From assembly GCA_017744365.1 (NCBI GenBank), contig JAGIBL010000001.1, positions 558,001 to 622,000 of the forward strand: 64,000 bases of DNA, given 5' to 3'. This DNA comes from Nocardioidaceae bacterium (GTDB lineage: Bacteria > Actinomycetota > Actinomycetes > Propionibacteriales > Nocardioidaceae). The stretch's first letter is position 1. Every line of letters begins with the position of its first letter. The position numbers and the translations under genes are program-made. Positions 19,437 through 30,249 of the stretch are shown here, one piece after another. The notes under the pieces were generated by a model. It made no database searches. It was given only the letters and a program-made list of their open reading frames with translations, and was not told the origin of the DNA.

Positions 19437-21362
19437 ATGAACTCGTCCACTCTGCCTACCCGCGCGCCGAGGCGCGCCCGCCGTACGACGTCACGCCGTG
19501 CTCTCGGCCTCGCCGCCGCGATCGCGCTCGGCATCGCCACGGCGCTCGTTCCGACCGGTCCCGCGCTCGCGGCCGACGGACCCTTCACCGTCGACGGCAC
19601 CGTGCCCGACGTGTCGCCGGCGCCGGCCGAGCTGCCGGACGTCTTCGGCAACGTCAAGGAGCTCGGGCCCAAGAACGCGAGCACGACCAAGATCGGCGTG
19701 ATCCACAGCGCCGCGACCCCGATGCTGGACAACACCAACCCGAACGCCCAGGTCGACCTGCGGCGGGCCTGGCTGACCACGGCGCGCGACTCCGGCACCC
19801 AGCACGACTGGCTGTACTTCGCCTGGGAGCGCGACAGCAACTCCGGCAGCGGCTTCATCGCCTACGAGTTCATGCAGAACCCCGCACCGGCCGGCTGTGC
19901 CTACGGCACGGCGACCCCCGCGCAGCTGATCGCGAGCTGCAACCCGTGGGCCAACCGCAAGGCCGGCGACTTCATGATCCTCTGGGACCAGAACGGCAGC
20001 AGCCTGAACCTCTCGCTGCGCACCTGGACCGGGACCGCGCCGAACCTGACCCTGGGCGCCCCGGTCCCGCTCAACGCGGCGGTCTCGCAGGCGCAGTACA
20101 GCGCGGACGGCTTCCGCGGTGAGGCGGCGGTCGACCTGACCGCGACCGTCTTCGGGGGCAGCTCGGCCTGCAAGGCGTTCACCAACACGATCCCGAGCAC
20201 GGTGACCGGCAACTCCGACACCGCCGACTACAAGGACACGATCCTGCAGACGGCGCCGCCCATCACCAACTGCAGCACCGGCATCACCACCACGCCCAAG
20301 ACCGGCGCGGGCGCGAGCATCCCGGCGAGCGGCCTGTCCATCGGCACCGGTGCCGTGGCGGTCAAGGACCGAGCGGTGGTCACCCTCACCGGCGGCAACA
20401 ACGTGCCGGCAGGATCGGTGACGTTCTCGCTGTGCAAGCTGGTCTCCGGCACCTGCTCGTCCGGCGGGACCACGATCAGCACGAACAACCTCACCGGTTT
20501 GAGCTACCCGGCCACGGTCGACTCGGACGTCGTCTACGTGACTTCGGCCGGCCGGTACTGCTGGCGCTCGGAGTTCAGCGGCGTCGTCGCCGACGGCATC
20601 CCGCCGGCCTCGGAGTCGGCGGCGAACGAGTGCTTCACCGTCAACGCGACCACGCCGACGCTGAGCACCGACGCCGGCGCCGACAGCGTGGTCCTGGGCA
20701 GCGCGATCAGTGACTCGGCGACCCTGACGGGCACCGTGCCGCAGCCGACGAACCCGGTCATCAACACCAACGGCGCCACCGGTTCGCCGGCGGGCGGGAC
20801 GATCACGTTCCGGCTGTACGGGCCGAGCAACACCGGCTGTGGCGACCTGCGGTTCACCTCGAGCGCGGTCCCGGTCACCGGGGACGGCACGTACCAGTCG
20901 CCGACCTTCACGCCGGGCGCGTCGGGGAACTACCACTGGGTGGCGACCTACAGCGGGTCCTCGCCGAACACGAACGGCACCGACCACAACACCGCCTGCG
21001 ACGACACCGCCGAGGACGTGACCGTGACGACGGTGCCGTCGACGATGACGACCGCGCAGCGCTGGGTGCCGAACGACTCGGCGACCATCTCCGCCTCCGC
21101 GGGAGGCGCCCTGGCAGGGACGGTGTCCTTCACGCTCTACCCGAGCAGCGACTGCACCGGCACGCCGGTGTTCCCGGCGGAGACCCAGTCGGTCACCGGG
21201 ACGTCGCCACAGACGGTGAGCACCACCAACACCACCGCGGTCACCGCGTCCGGCGACTTCTCCTGGTCGGTCTCCTACGACAGCACCAACACGGCGCAGG
21301 ACGACATCGGCGCGAGCTGCCACGAGGTGTCGTCGCTGACCGTGGACAACAACGCACCGTGA
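19437..21362 (+). CDS. Secreted Ig-like repeat protein (paralogue 2)
   Basis: A 641-residue protein with the same architecture as the one at 17167: signal peptide (RRALGLAAAIALGIATALVPTG, cut after ALA), the ADGPFTVDGTVPD domain with DWLYFAWERDSNSGSGFIAYEFMQN, then three Cys-paired Ig-like repeats. Most of the two proteins align without gaps and with high identity, so they are a recent tandem duplication. Differences concentrate in the middle repeats. The ATG at 19437 begins the signal peptide; the in-frame extension to 19368 is not peptide-like. The function is unknown. Confidence 0.8.
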   Translation: MNSSTLPTRAPRRARRTTSRRALGLAAAIALGIATALVPTGPALAADGPFTVDGTVPDVSPAPAELPDVFGNVKELGPKNASTTKIGVIHSAATPMLDNTNPNAQVDLRRAWLTTARDSGTQHDWLYFAWERDSNSGSGFIAYEFMQNPAPAGCAYGTATPAQLIASCNPWANRKAGDFMILWDQNGSSLNLSLRTWTGTAPNLTLGAPVPLNAAVSQAQYSADGFRGEAAVDLTATVFGGSSACKAFTNTIPSTVTGNSDTADYKDTILQTAPPITNCSTGITTTPKTGAGASIPASGLSIGTGAVAVKDRAVVTLTGGNNVPAGSVTFSLCKLVSGTCSSGGTTISTNNLTGLSYPATVDSDVVYVTSAGRYCWRSEFSGVVADGIPPASESAANECFTVNATTPTLSTDAGADSVVLGSAISDSATLTGTVPQPTNPVINTNGATGSPAGGTITFRLYGPSNTGCGDLRFTSSAVPVTGDGTYQSPTFTPGASGNYHWVATYSGSSPNTNGTDHNTACDDTAEDVTVTTVPSTMTTAQRWVPNDSATISASAGGALAGTVSFTLYPSSDCTGTPVFPAETQSVTGTSPQTVSTTNTTAVTASGDFSWSVSYDSTNTAQDDIGASCHEVSSLTVDNNAP

Positions 21363-21370
21363 CGGGGGAA

Positions 21371-21390
21371 CGGCCCGCTCGGGCGGGCCG
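21371..21390. terminator. Bidirectional hairpin between convergent genes
   Basis: CGGCCCGC (21371-21378) and GCGGGCCG (21383-21390) form a perfect 8-base stem with a TCGG loop. It lies eight bases after the Ig-like gene and 24 bases beyond the convergent EamA gene. Confidence 0.65.
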
Positions 21391-21414
21391 CCACATCACC
21401 CGTCACGCCAGTCG

Positions 21415-22242
21415 TCACGCCAGCGAGACGAACACCACCGCGGTGGCGCACAGCACCAGGCCGACCGCCTGGACGCGGTGCACCTGCTCGCGCAGCACCA
21501 CGATCGCCAGCAGCACGGTGAACGCGGGGTAGAGCGAGGTGATGACCGCGGCGATGCTGAGCAGGCCGTGGCTGGTGGCGAGCAGGAAGAACAGGACCGC
21601 CAGGCTCGCCAGCAGCCCGGCGACCAGCCCCCACAGGTCGACCCGGCGGCGGGGGACCGGGCTGCCTCCGAGGGCGAGCGCGGCCACGGCCAGGGTGAGC
21701 ACGGAGACCGCCTGGGTGCCCACCAGCGGCCAGTAGCCGGCCTCGTCGGGCACCTGGCCCAGGGCCGCGAAGAGCAGCCCGAAGCCGAGACCGGCGAGAA
21801 CGCCGTCGACCAGGCCAGTGCCTCCGGGGTCGGTGGGGCCGTCCTCCCGGGAGACGAACCAGATGCCCGGCAGGGCGAGCAGGATGCCCAGCCAGCCGAC
21901 CGGCGCGGGGCGCTCGCCGCCGAGCACGCCGACCGCCAGCGGGACCAGCACCGCGCCGACCGCCGAGACGGGCGCGACCACGCCCATCCGGCCACCGGCC
22001 AGGCCGCGGTAGAGGAACGCGGTGCCCGAGCCGCTGCCGACCCCGGCGAGCAGGCCCCAGACCACGTCGGCCGTGGTCGGGTCGCCGGTCTCGAAGGCCG
22101 CGATCAGCAGGGAGCCGAGGAAGGCGCCGGTGCAGGCGAGCAGGCCCACCGGCCACACCGACGTACGCCGGGAGACGACGCCGCCGAGGAAGTCGGAGAA
22201 CCCGTAGAACCCGGCCGCGACCAGGGCGAGCAGCACGGTCAC
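21415..22242 (-). CDS. EamA/DMT-family transporter
   Basis: A 275-residue membrane protein with ten hydrophobic helices arranged as two EamA repeats: GFYGFSDFLGGVVSRRTS and VVAPVSAVGAVLVPLAVGVLGGERP in the first half, SLYPAFTVLLAIVVLREQVHRVQAVGLVLC in the second. DMT transporters export or import small metabolites; the substrate is unknown. The start is GTG at 22242, which overlaps the stop of the upstream DUF456 gene by four bases (GTGA), so the two are translationally coupled. Confidence 0.82.
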   Translation of the reverse strand: MTVLLALVAAGFYGFSDFLGGVVSRRTSVWPVGLLACTGAFLGSLLIAAFETGDPTTADVVWGLLAGVGSGSGTAFLYRGLAGGRMGVVAPVSAVGAVLVPLAVGVLGGERPAPVGWLGILLALPGIWFVSREDGPTDPGGTGLVDGVLAGLGFGLLFAALGQVPDEAGYWPLVGTQAVSVLTLAVAALALGGSPVPRRRVDLWGLVAGLLASLAVLFFLLATSHGLLSIAAVITSLYPAFTVLLAIVVLREQVHRVQAVGLVLCATAVVFVSLA

Positions 22243-22715
22243 GCGACCACGACTCCGACGGCCCAGACCGCGGCGGCCGCGGTCGCGAAGGCGAGCTCGA
22301 CGAGGATGCCCAGGCCGACCGCCTTGAGCGCGGAGACCGTCGCGGGCCAGGCCTCGCGGTGCGTCGTACGGTGCCACTCGGCGAGGTAGACGCCGAGCAC
22401 GAAGCCGAGCGGCAGCCCGACCACGGGCACCACGAAGAAGCCGGCCACCCCGAGCAGGCCGCCGGCCAGGAGCGTCCGGTTCGGCACCCCGCTGCGCTGC
22501 AGGCGTCGTCCGGGGACCAGGTACCTGACCACCGCGCCGGCCACGAGCAGGGCGGCCGCGACGGCGAAGACGACCCATCCCGAGGCCTCGGCGCGCTCGG
22601 CCGCCCAGACGCCGATGGCGGCGCCGACGAGCAGGCTGCCGGGCAGCATCGGGACCAGGATGCCGACCAGCCCGAGGGCGATCAGCAGCCCGACCAGGAC
22701 GTCGAGACCGGACAT
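22239..22715 (-). CDS. DUF456 family membrane protein
   Basis: A 158-residue membrane protein. The DUF456 signature is GLVGILVPMLPGSLLVGAAIGVWA near residues 14-37, followed by hydrophobic segments and VGLPLGFVLGVYLAEW. The function is unknown. The ATG at 22715 is chosen because the alternative GTG at 22739 lies next to the terminator stem of the upstream gene. It is coupled by GTGA to the EamA gene. Confidence 0.8.
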   Translation of the reverse strand: MSGLDVLVGLLIALGLVGILVPMLPGSLLVGAAIGVWAAERAEASGWVVFAVAAALLVAGAVVRYLVPGRRLQRSGVPNRTLLAGGLLGVAGFFVVPVVGLPLGFVLGVYLAEWHRTTHREAWPATVSALKAVGLGILVELAFATAAAAVWAVGVVVA

Positions 22716-22737
22716 GGGGGATGAGCCTCTCGAAAGC

Positions 22738-22768
22738 ACGACGCCCCGGTCGTGGACCGGGGCGTCGT
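22738..22768 (-). terminator. Strong intrinsic terminator after the DUF7455 gene
   Basis: ACGACGCCCCGGTC (22738-22751) and GACCGGGGCGTCGT (22755-22768) form a perfect 14-base stem around a three-base loop, 17 bases past the stop of the minus-strand gene. Confidence 0.85.
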
Positions 22769-22784
22769 CACGAAGTCTGGGGGA

Positions 22785-23018
22785 TCAGTGCTCGTCCTCG
22801 GGCGCGATCGCCGGGGTGTCCGCAAGCTTGTCGGTCTCGTCGTGGACGTACGCCGCGATCTCGCGGAGCTTGTCGCCGTGCTCACGGGCGTGGTGGGCGC
22901 AGAAGAGGAGCTCGCCGCCGCCCTGGAGGGAGACGCGCAGGTATGCCTGGGCACCGCAGCGGTCGCATCGGTCGACCGCGGTGAGCGGGGTCGAGCTAGG
23001 TGCTGTCGCAGTGGTCAC
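22785..23018 (-). CDS. DUF7455-type small zinc-binding protein
   Basis: A 77-residue protein. DRCDRCGAQAYLRVSLQGGGELLFCAHHAREH supplies a CxxC and CxxH set that should bind zinc, followed by a helix (LREIAAYVHDETDKL). Such proteins are common next to gyrB/parE-type genes in actinobacteria, but the function is unknown. The start is GTG at 23018 with AGAGG five bases upstream; upstream in-frame sequence is not protein-like. It has its own strong terminator and is divergent from the topoisomerase gene. Confidence 0.82.
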   Translation of the reverse strand: MTTATAPSSTPLTAVDRCDRCGAQAYLRVSLQGGGELLFCAHHAREHGDKLREIAAYVHDETDKLADTPAIAPEDEH

Positions 23019-23313
23019 GAGGGCCTCTCTTTCCGGGTGTCGCTGCCTGGTGAACTCGACAGGGGAGCGAATGGTTCCCCCGTGCCCGAGCTCATCGGGC
23101 TCAACATCCAATCACGCGGATCTCTTCCCGCCCGCGTCATTTCTCTGGCAGTGAGACGGCCAGTGTGCGCAGTCGTGACGCGAACCGTGGAACGAGTGTG
23201 ACTGACTCCACCAAGAATCATCGGCAACCCGGCCCCGGTGTTGCGGGGATTTTGCGACATCGTGACCTAGTAGATTCGCCGGGTAGTCCATGTGAGCAAA
23301 GAGAGATAGTCCG
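23019..23313. promoter_or_regulatory. Divergent promoter region of the DUF7455 and ParE-type genes
   Basis: This 295-base stretch holds no gene. A TAGATT at 23271-23276 could be a -10 for the topoisomerase, but no good -35 at 17 bases was found. Just before the topoisomerase frame are an ATG at 23290 followed at once by TGA, and a GTG at 23292 whose frame stops after five codons. Confidence 0.4.
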
Positions 23314-25361
<2,048 letters not shown>

Positions 25362-25365
<4 letters not shown>

Positions 25366-26771
25366 GTCACGGCGCGGACTGCTTCCTGGAGGATGCGCGC
25401 GGCCTCGGGGAACCGGTCCGGGTGCTCGCCGCCGAAGTTGAGGCGGAGGAACGGCCCGGACGGCTCCGCGGGGAACCACTCGGTCCCCGGCGCCACGACC
25501 ACGCCGCGCGCCTCGGCCTCGCGGGCGACCTGCTCGGGGTCGAGGCCGTCGGGCAGCCGGGCCCACAGGTTCAGGCCGCCGGCGGGCACGTGCTCGACGT
25601 GCAGCGCGGGTGCCTCGGCGCGCAGGCTGTCCAGCAGCAGGTCGCGGCGGGCGCGCAGCTGGGCCCGGAGCGCGCGCAGGTGCGTGGACCAGCCGGGCTG
25701 GGTGACCACGTCCAGCGCGGCGGCCTGGAGCAGGCCGCTCACGTACGTCGTCTCGGCGCCGCGGTCCGCGAGGATCCGGTGCCGGGCCGGACCGCGGGCG
25801 ACGACGGCGGCCACCCGCAGCGCGGGGGAGACGTTCTTGGTCAGCGACCGCAGGTAGATCACGTGGCCGTCGTCGTCCTGGCCGACGAGGGGACGTGGGT
25901 CTGCGTCGATGGCCAGGTCGTGCGCCCAGTCGTCCTCGACCAGGAACGCGCCGTGCTCGCGGACCACCTCGAGCACCGCGTGGCCGGTCTCCGCCGACCA
26001 CTGCACGCCGCTGGGGTTGGCGAAGGTGGGCTGGGCGTAGAGGGCCCGGGCACCGCTGCTGCGGAAGGCCCGGTCGACGTCGTCCGGGTCGGGTCCGCCA
26101 GGACCGGAGGGCACCGGGACCAGCGTGATCCCGGTCTGCTCGGCGGCGAGGATGGCACCCCAGTACGTCGGTGACTCGACCAGGAGCGGGCGGCCCGGGC
26201 CGACCAGCGCGCGGAAGACCGAGCTGAGCCCACCCTGGCTGCCGGCGATGACGAGCACGTCGCGCGCCGAGGGCGGGGTGACGTCGACCGGAGCGGACGC
26301 GGCGATCTCGCTGGCGAACCAGGCCTGCAGCTCGGGCAGCCCGGCGGCCGGCGGCGTGGCGACGGCCGCCTCGGTGCGAGCGGCCCGGATCAGGGCGGCG
26401 CGCACCAGGCGCTCGGGGAGCAGGTCGCGCGCGGGATAGCCGGCATGCAGCCGGATCGCGTCCGGCGCGGCGGCCCGCTGGGTCGAGGAGACCCGCGCGC
26501 CGCGGGCCGGGGTGGCGCCGAGTGCCGCCGTCTGCCAGCCGTAGTCGGCGGGACGAGCAGCGCGGACCGTGCGCACGAACGTGCCCACCCCGGGACGGCT
26601 CTCCACCAGGCCGAGCGCGGCGAGCTGGCGGATCGCCTTCTGCACGGTCACCGGGCTGGCGCCGTGCTCGGCGGTCAGTGCGCGGGTCGGCGGCAGCTGG
26701 GCGCCCGGGGGCGAGGCGGCGATCCAGGTCCGCAGCGCGCTCACGATACGCGCTGCGCTATCGTTGTTCAT
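25362..26771 (-). CDS. MocR-type regulator (GntR HTH fused to aminotransferase fold)
   Basis: A 469-residue fusion. The winged HTH (residues 5-70, SAARIVSALRTWIAASPPGAQLPPTRALTAEHGASPVTVQKAIRQLAALGLV) is followed by a fold-type I aminotransferase domain with NPSGVQ near 260 and the PLP-Lys segment SLTKNVSPALRVA near 330. Such proteins usually sense an amino acid or PLP and control an adjacent, divergent gene, here an EamA exporter. The two start codons overlap at CATG (26769-26772), and repeated GCGCTATC words flank them. The stop shares CTAG with parE. Confidence 0.87.
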
Positions 26772-26817
26772 GACAGGACAGAGTAGCGCTATCGTCTCTG
26801 CTGCCCCCGCGCTATCC
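26743..26817. promoter_or_regulatory. MocR operator: repeated GCGCTATC sites in the divergent promoter
   Basis: GCGCTATCG occurs at 26755-26763 and 26786-26794 (31 bases apart, about three helical turns), and GCGCTATCC at 26809-26817. An inverted copy, ACGATA at 26743-26748, pairs with TATCGT at 26759-26764. MocR regulators bind direct repeats in divergent promoters. TATCGT at 26759 also sits five bases before the EamA start and could serve as a -10. Confidence 0.6.
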
Positions 26818-27687
26818 CACCGCTCCGGCCTCGGCTGGGGCCTGGTCGGGGTGACCGCCTTCTCCCTCACGGTGCCGCTGACCCGCCTGGCCGCCGACGA
26901 CGGCTTCCCGGCGCTGCTCATCGGGTCGGGCCGCGCGGTCGTCGCCGCTGGGCTCGCCGTGGCCGTGCTGCTTCTCACCCGGCAGGCCCGGCCGAGCCGG
27001 CGTCAGTGGGCCCGGATCGCCGTGGTGGCGGCCGGGGTGGTGGCCGGGTTCCCGTTGCTCACGTCGTACGCGCTGGTGACCGCGCCGGCCAGCCACGGCG
27101 CGGTCGTGATCGGGCTGCTCCCGGCGGCCACCGCGGTGATGGCGGTGCTGGGCGGCCACGAGCGGGTGCCTGGCTCGTTCTGGCTGTTCGCGACGCTGGG
27201 CGCGGTGGCGGTGGTGGCGTTCGCCGCGCTGCAGAACGGCGGGCTCGGCGCGCTGCACGGGTCCGACCTGCTGCTGTTCGGAGCGGTCCTGGCCGCCGCG
27301 ATCGGCTACGCCGAGGGCGGCCTGCTCGCCCGCGAGCTGGGTGCCTGGCAGACGATCTCCTGGGCGCTGGTGATCTCTGCCCCCGTGATGTTCGTGCTCG
27401 CCACGGTCTCGTTCGTGAGGACGCCGCCCGCGGCGGGCGCGGTCGCCTGGCTGGCGTTCGGCTACCTGGCGCTGGTGAGCGCGTACCTCGGCTTCTTCGC
27501 CTGGTACCGCGGGCTGGCCGTCGGTCCGATGGCGCGGGTCAGCCAGGTCCAGCTGGTGCAGCCGGTGCTGAGCATCGGCTGGGCGACGCTGCTGCTCGGC
27601 GAGGACCTGACCTGGACGACCGTGCTGGGCGGACTCGCGGTGATCGGCTGCGCCGGGTTCGCAGTGCGCGCGCGGCTGGCGGGCTAA
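26770..27687 (+). CDS. EamA/DMT-family transporter under MocR control
   Basis: A 305-residue membrane protein with ten hydrophobic helices in two EamA repeats: GVTAFSLTVPLTRLAADDGFPALLIGSGRAVVAA and TAPASHGAVVIGLLPAATAVMAVLGGHERVPG, then VSQVQLVQPVLSIGWATLLLGEDL. It probably exports an amino acid or vitamin-like compound sensed by the adjacent MocR protein (inference from the divergent pair). The ATG at 26770 overlaps the opposite start codon, so the transcript is probably leaderless; two of the operator repeats fall within its first codons. Confidence 0.83.
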   Translation: MTGQSSAIVSAAPALSHRSGLGWGLVGVTAFSLTVPLTRLAADDGFPALLIGSGRAVVAAGLAVAVLLLTRQARPSRRQWARIAVVAAGVVAGFPLLTSYALVTAPASHGAVVIGLLPAATAVMAVLGGHERVPGSFWLFATLGAVAVVAFAALQNGGLGALHGSDLLLFGAVLAAAIGYAEGGLLARELGAWQTISWALVISAPVMFVLATVSFVRTPPAAGAVAWLAFGYLALVSAYLGFFAWYRGLAVGPMARVSQVQLVQPVLSIGWATLLLGEDLTWTTVLGGLAVIGCAGFAVRARLAG

Positions 27688-27697
27688 CGTCGCACCC

Positions 27698-28489
27698 GTG
27701 CTCGTCTCCCGCCGCTCGGTGCTGCTAGGGGCGGCCGGGCTGCTCGCCGGGTGTGGCGCCGCGCCGTCGGCTCCCGGCCCTCGTGCCGCGGTCTCGCACG
27801 CATCGGGCTCCTTCGCGTCCGAGGCACTGCGGACGACGGTGCGCTGGCGGGTCGCCGCGCCTGCCGGGCACGACCTCGAGGGACTGCCGGTGGTGCTCGC
27901 GCTGCACGGTCGCGGTGGCTCGGCACGCACCGCGTTCTCCTCGCTGCACCTGGACGAGCTGCTGGCCGGGGCCGGCGGCATCGTCGCGCTCGCCAGCGTC
28001 GACGGCGGTGACCACTCCTACTACCACCGGCGCGCCGACGGGACCGACGCCGGCGCGATGATCGCCGGCGAGCTGCTGCCCGTGCTGGCGGGCCGGGGCC
28101 TCGACACCGGGCGGCTGGGTCTCTACGGCTGGTCCATGGGCGGGTACGGCGCGCTGCTGCTGACCGGGCAGCAGCGGCTGCGCCCCCGCGCGGTGGCAGT
28201 CTCCAGCCCGGCCCTGTTCACCTCCGCGGGCAGCACGCCGGCCGGGGCGTACGACGACGCCGCGGACTTCGCGCGCAACGACGTCTACGACCGACCCGAG
28301 CGGCTGGCCGGCGTGCCGGTCCGGCTGGACTGCGGCACCGGCGACCCGTTCTACGCGGCGACCCGGGACTTCGCCGCACGGCTCCCCGGGGCAACCTCGT
28401 CGTTCCGCCGGGGCGGGCACGACGCCACCTACTGGCGCCGGGCAGCGCCGGCCGCGCTGGCCTTCCTGGCCGGTCGCCTCGCGAACTGA
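27698..28489 (+). CDS. Alpha/beta-hydrolase esterase, lipoprotein
   Basis: A 263-residue exported esterase. The N-terminus has a twin-Arg (SRRSVLLGAAGLLAGC) with a lipobox LLAGC, so it is probably Tat-exported and lipid-anchored. The hydrolase fold shows LALHGRGGSARTAFSS (oxyanion loop), nucleophile Ser in GWSMGGYGALLL near residue 145, Asp in LDCGTGDPFY near 213 and His in GGHDATYW near 238. It resembles the esterase D / antigen 85 group. The GTG at 27698 lies seven bases after a TAACGT, which overlaps the EamA stop, so it may have a leaderless promoter of its own. Confidence 0.84.
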   Translation: MLVSRRSVLLGAAGLLAGCGAAPSAPGPRAAVSHASGSFASEALRTTVRWRVAAPAGHDLEGLPVVLALHGRGGSARTAFSSLHLDELLAGAGGIVALASVDGGDHSYYHRRADGTDAGAMIAGELLPVLAGRGLDTGRLGLYGWSMGGYGALLLTGQQRLRPRAVAVSSPALFTSAGSTPAGAYDDAADFARNDVYDRPERLAGVPVRLDCGTGDPFYAATRDFAARLPGATSSFRRGGHDATYWRRAAPAALAFLAGRLAN

Positions 28490-28499
28490 GCGTGCCGGG

Positions 28500-28535
28500 T
28501 TCTCCACAGGCGCCGTCTCAGGGCCGTTGTCCACA
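28500..28535 (+). promoter_or_regulatory. Pair of DnaA-box-like sites, 27 bases apart
   Basis: TTCTCCACA at 28500-28508 and TTGTCCACA at 28527-28535, each followed by GG, repeat the layout seen at 4453-4488. The second box ends 52 bases before the next start codon, compared with 53 in the other copy. Confidence 0.45.
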
Positions 28536-28587
28536 GGCGGCCCCGGCACGTCTGGCCGGCGTCGTCCGCCCACGCTGTGCTGGACCC

Positions 28588-29361
28588 ATGCGTCTCGTCG
28601 TTCTCGTGCTGCTGTTGCTGGTCGTCGCGGTTCCCGGTGCCCGGGCGGACCCTGCCTCCTACGTCGCCCTGGGGGACTCCTACTCCTCGGGGGTCGGTGC
28701 CGGGCCCTACGTCCGGGACGGGACCGCCTGCCGGCGCTCGCGCGCGGCCTACCCGGCCCTCGTCGCCCGGTCGCGCGGGCTGCGCCTGGACCTGCGGGCC
28801 TGCTCGGGCGCGACCATCGGCGACGTGCGCCGCTCGCAGCTCGCCGGGCTGTCCCGGTCGACGCGGTACCTGACCATCTCGGTCGGCGGCAACGACGCCG
28901 GCTTCACCCGGGTGCTCACCGCGTGCGCGAAGCCGTGGTGGCTCGCGCACTGCGGCCGGGAGATCGACCGGGCCCGCGCGGTCATCGACCAGGCCCTGCC
29001 GGGCGCGCTGCACCGCCTCTACGACGACCTCCGGACCCGGGCCCCGAACGCCCGCGTGGTCGTGGTCGGCTACCCGCGGCTGTTCGCGGGCGAGGACTGC
29101 GACGCCGGCACCTTCTTCTCCCCGGGGGAGCAGGCCCGGCTCAACCGCACCGCGGACCGGCTCGACCAGGTGCTCGCCGCCGCGGCCCGGGCGCAGGGGT
29201 TCGCCTTCGCCGACCCGACCCGGACCTTCCTCGGGCACGCGCTGTGCGAGCCGGCGCCGTGGCTGCACGGGCTGTCCCGTCCGCTCGCCGAGAGCTTCCA
29301 CCCGAACCGCGCCGGGCACGCGCAGGGGCTGGCCCCGCTGGTGGGTTCGCTGCTGCGGTGA
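28588..29361 (+). CDS. Secreted SGNH/GDSL hydrolase (paralogue 1)
   Basis: A 257-residue secreted hydrolase. The signal peptide MRLVVLVLLLLVVAVPGARA is followed by block I YVALGDSYSSGVGAG (nucleophile Ser), block III SVGGNDAGF and block V ESFHPNRAGH (catalytic His; the Asp lies three residues away in classical members and is Ser here, as in the two-residue-triad Streptomyces lipase type). Six Cys probably make disulfides. Likely an esterase or lipase of the SGNH superfamily acting outside the cell. It is followed by a tandem paralogue with about half of its residues identical. Confidence 0.87.
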   Translation: MRLVVLVLLLLVVAVPGARADPASYVALGDSYSSGVGAGPYVRDGTACRRSRAAYPALVARSRGLRLDLRACSGATIGDVRRSQLAGLSRSTRYLTISVGGNDAGFTRVLTACAKPWWLAHCGREIDRARAVIDQALPGALHRLYDDLRTRAPNARVVVVGYPRLFAGEDCDAGTFFSPGEQARLNRTADRLDQVLAAAARAQGFAFADPTRTFLGHALCEPAPWLHGLSRPLAESFHPNRAGHAQGLAPLVGSLLR

Positions 29362-29391
29362 TCTGGACAGGACGGCTCCGGCGCGCTTCGA

Positions 29392-29407
29392 TGTGATCCA
29401 GGTCACG
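29392..29407 (+). promoter_or_regulatory. CRP/GlxR-like site upstream of the second SGNH hydrolase
   Basis: TGTGATCCAGGTCACG at 29392-29407 matches the cAMP-receptor consensus TGTGA-N6-TCACA at nine of ten fixed positions. It ends 35 bases before the start codon, with the ribosome binding site AAGGAG at 29431 between. It would make the second SGNH gene responsive to carbon status. Confidence 0.5.
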
Positions 29408-29442
29408 TGGGGTGGCCTCCCTCCCAGCACAAGGAGTCTCGG

Positions 29443-30246
29443 ATGACTCACCGCCTCCGCATCGCCCTGGCCGCCTCGCTGGCCGCCGTCCTCGCCCTCC
29501 TCGGCACCGTCCTGGCACTGACCCCGGCCCAGGCGGCGGGTCCGTCGTACGTGGCCTTGGGGGACTCCTACTCCTCGGGAGTCGGCACCCGGACCTACAT
29601 CAGCGACGGCACCTCCTGCCAGCGCTCGACGTACGCCTACCCGTACCTGATCGCCCAGGCGCGCGGCTTCTCGCTGAGCTTCCAGGCGTGCTCGGGCGCC
29701 AAGGTCTCCGACGTGACCAGCAAGCAGCTCGGCACGCTGACCTCGGGCACGGCCTACGTGACGCTGTCGGTCGGCGGCAACGACGCCGGGTTCTCCTCGG
29801 TCATCACCGAGTGCGCGAAGCCGGGCTGGATGAGCAACTGCGACGGCGCGATCAACACCGCGCAGGGCTACATCAACAACACCCTGCCCGGGTCGCTCGC
29901 GACCCTGTACGCGACGATCCGGTCGAAGGCGCCGAACGCGAAGGTCGTCATCGTCGGCTACCCGCGGATCTTCAACGGCGAGGACTGCAACGCCGGCACG
30001 TTCTTCTCCCCGAGCGAGGAGACCCGGCTCAACCAGACCGCGGACCTGCTCAACTCCAAGCTGTCCGCCGCGGCCTCGGCGAAGGGGTTCTCCTTCGCCA
30101 ACCCGACCAGCAGGTTCGTCGGGCACGCCGTCTGCGACAGCGTCGAGTGGATCAACGGGCTGTCCAACCCGATCTCGGAGAGCTACCACCCGAACCGGAC
30201 CGGGCAGGCTTCGGGCTACCTGCCGCTGGTCAACGGCCTGCTGTAG
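29443..30246 (+). CDS. Secreted SGNH/GDSL hydrolase (paralogue 2)
   Basis: A 267-residue secreted hydrolase with the same order as the preceding gene: signal peptide MTHRLRIALAASLAAVLALLGTVLALTPAQA, then YVALGDSYSSGVG (Ser), LSVGGNDAGFSS and ESYHPNRTGQ (His), with six conserved Cys. The ATG at 29443 is preceded by AAGGAG at six-base spacing. Its own CRP-like site upstream suggests regulation separate from its paralogue. Substrate unknown; short-chain esters or lipids are typical of the family. Confidence 0.87.
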   Translation: MTHRLRIALAASLAAVLALLGTVLALTPAQAAGPSYVALGDSYSSGVGTRTYISDGTSCQRSTYAYPYLIAQARGFSLSFQACSGAKVSDVTSKQLGTLTSGTAYVTLSVGGNDAGFSSVITECAKPGWMSNCDGAINTAQGYINNTLPGSLATLYATIRSKAPNAKVVIVGYPRIFNGEDCNAGTFFSPSEETRLNQTADLLNSKLSAAASAKGFSFANPTSRFVGHAVCDSVEWINGLSNPISESYHPNRTGQASGYLPLVNGLL

Positions 30247-30249
30247 CCG

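Noticed and set aside
26569-26769. N-terminal extension of the EamA transporter upstream of 26770
   Set aside because: It would read antisense through the MocR HTH and adds no membrane or conserved sequence.
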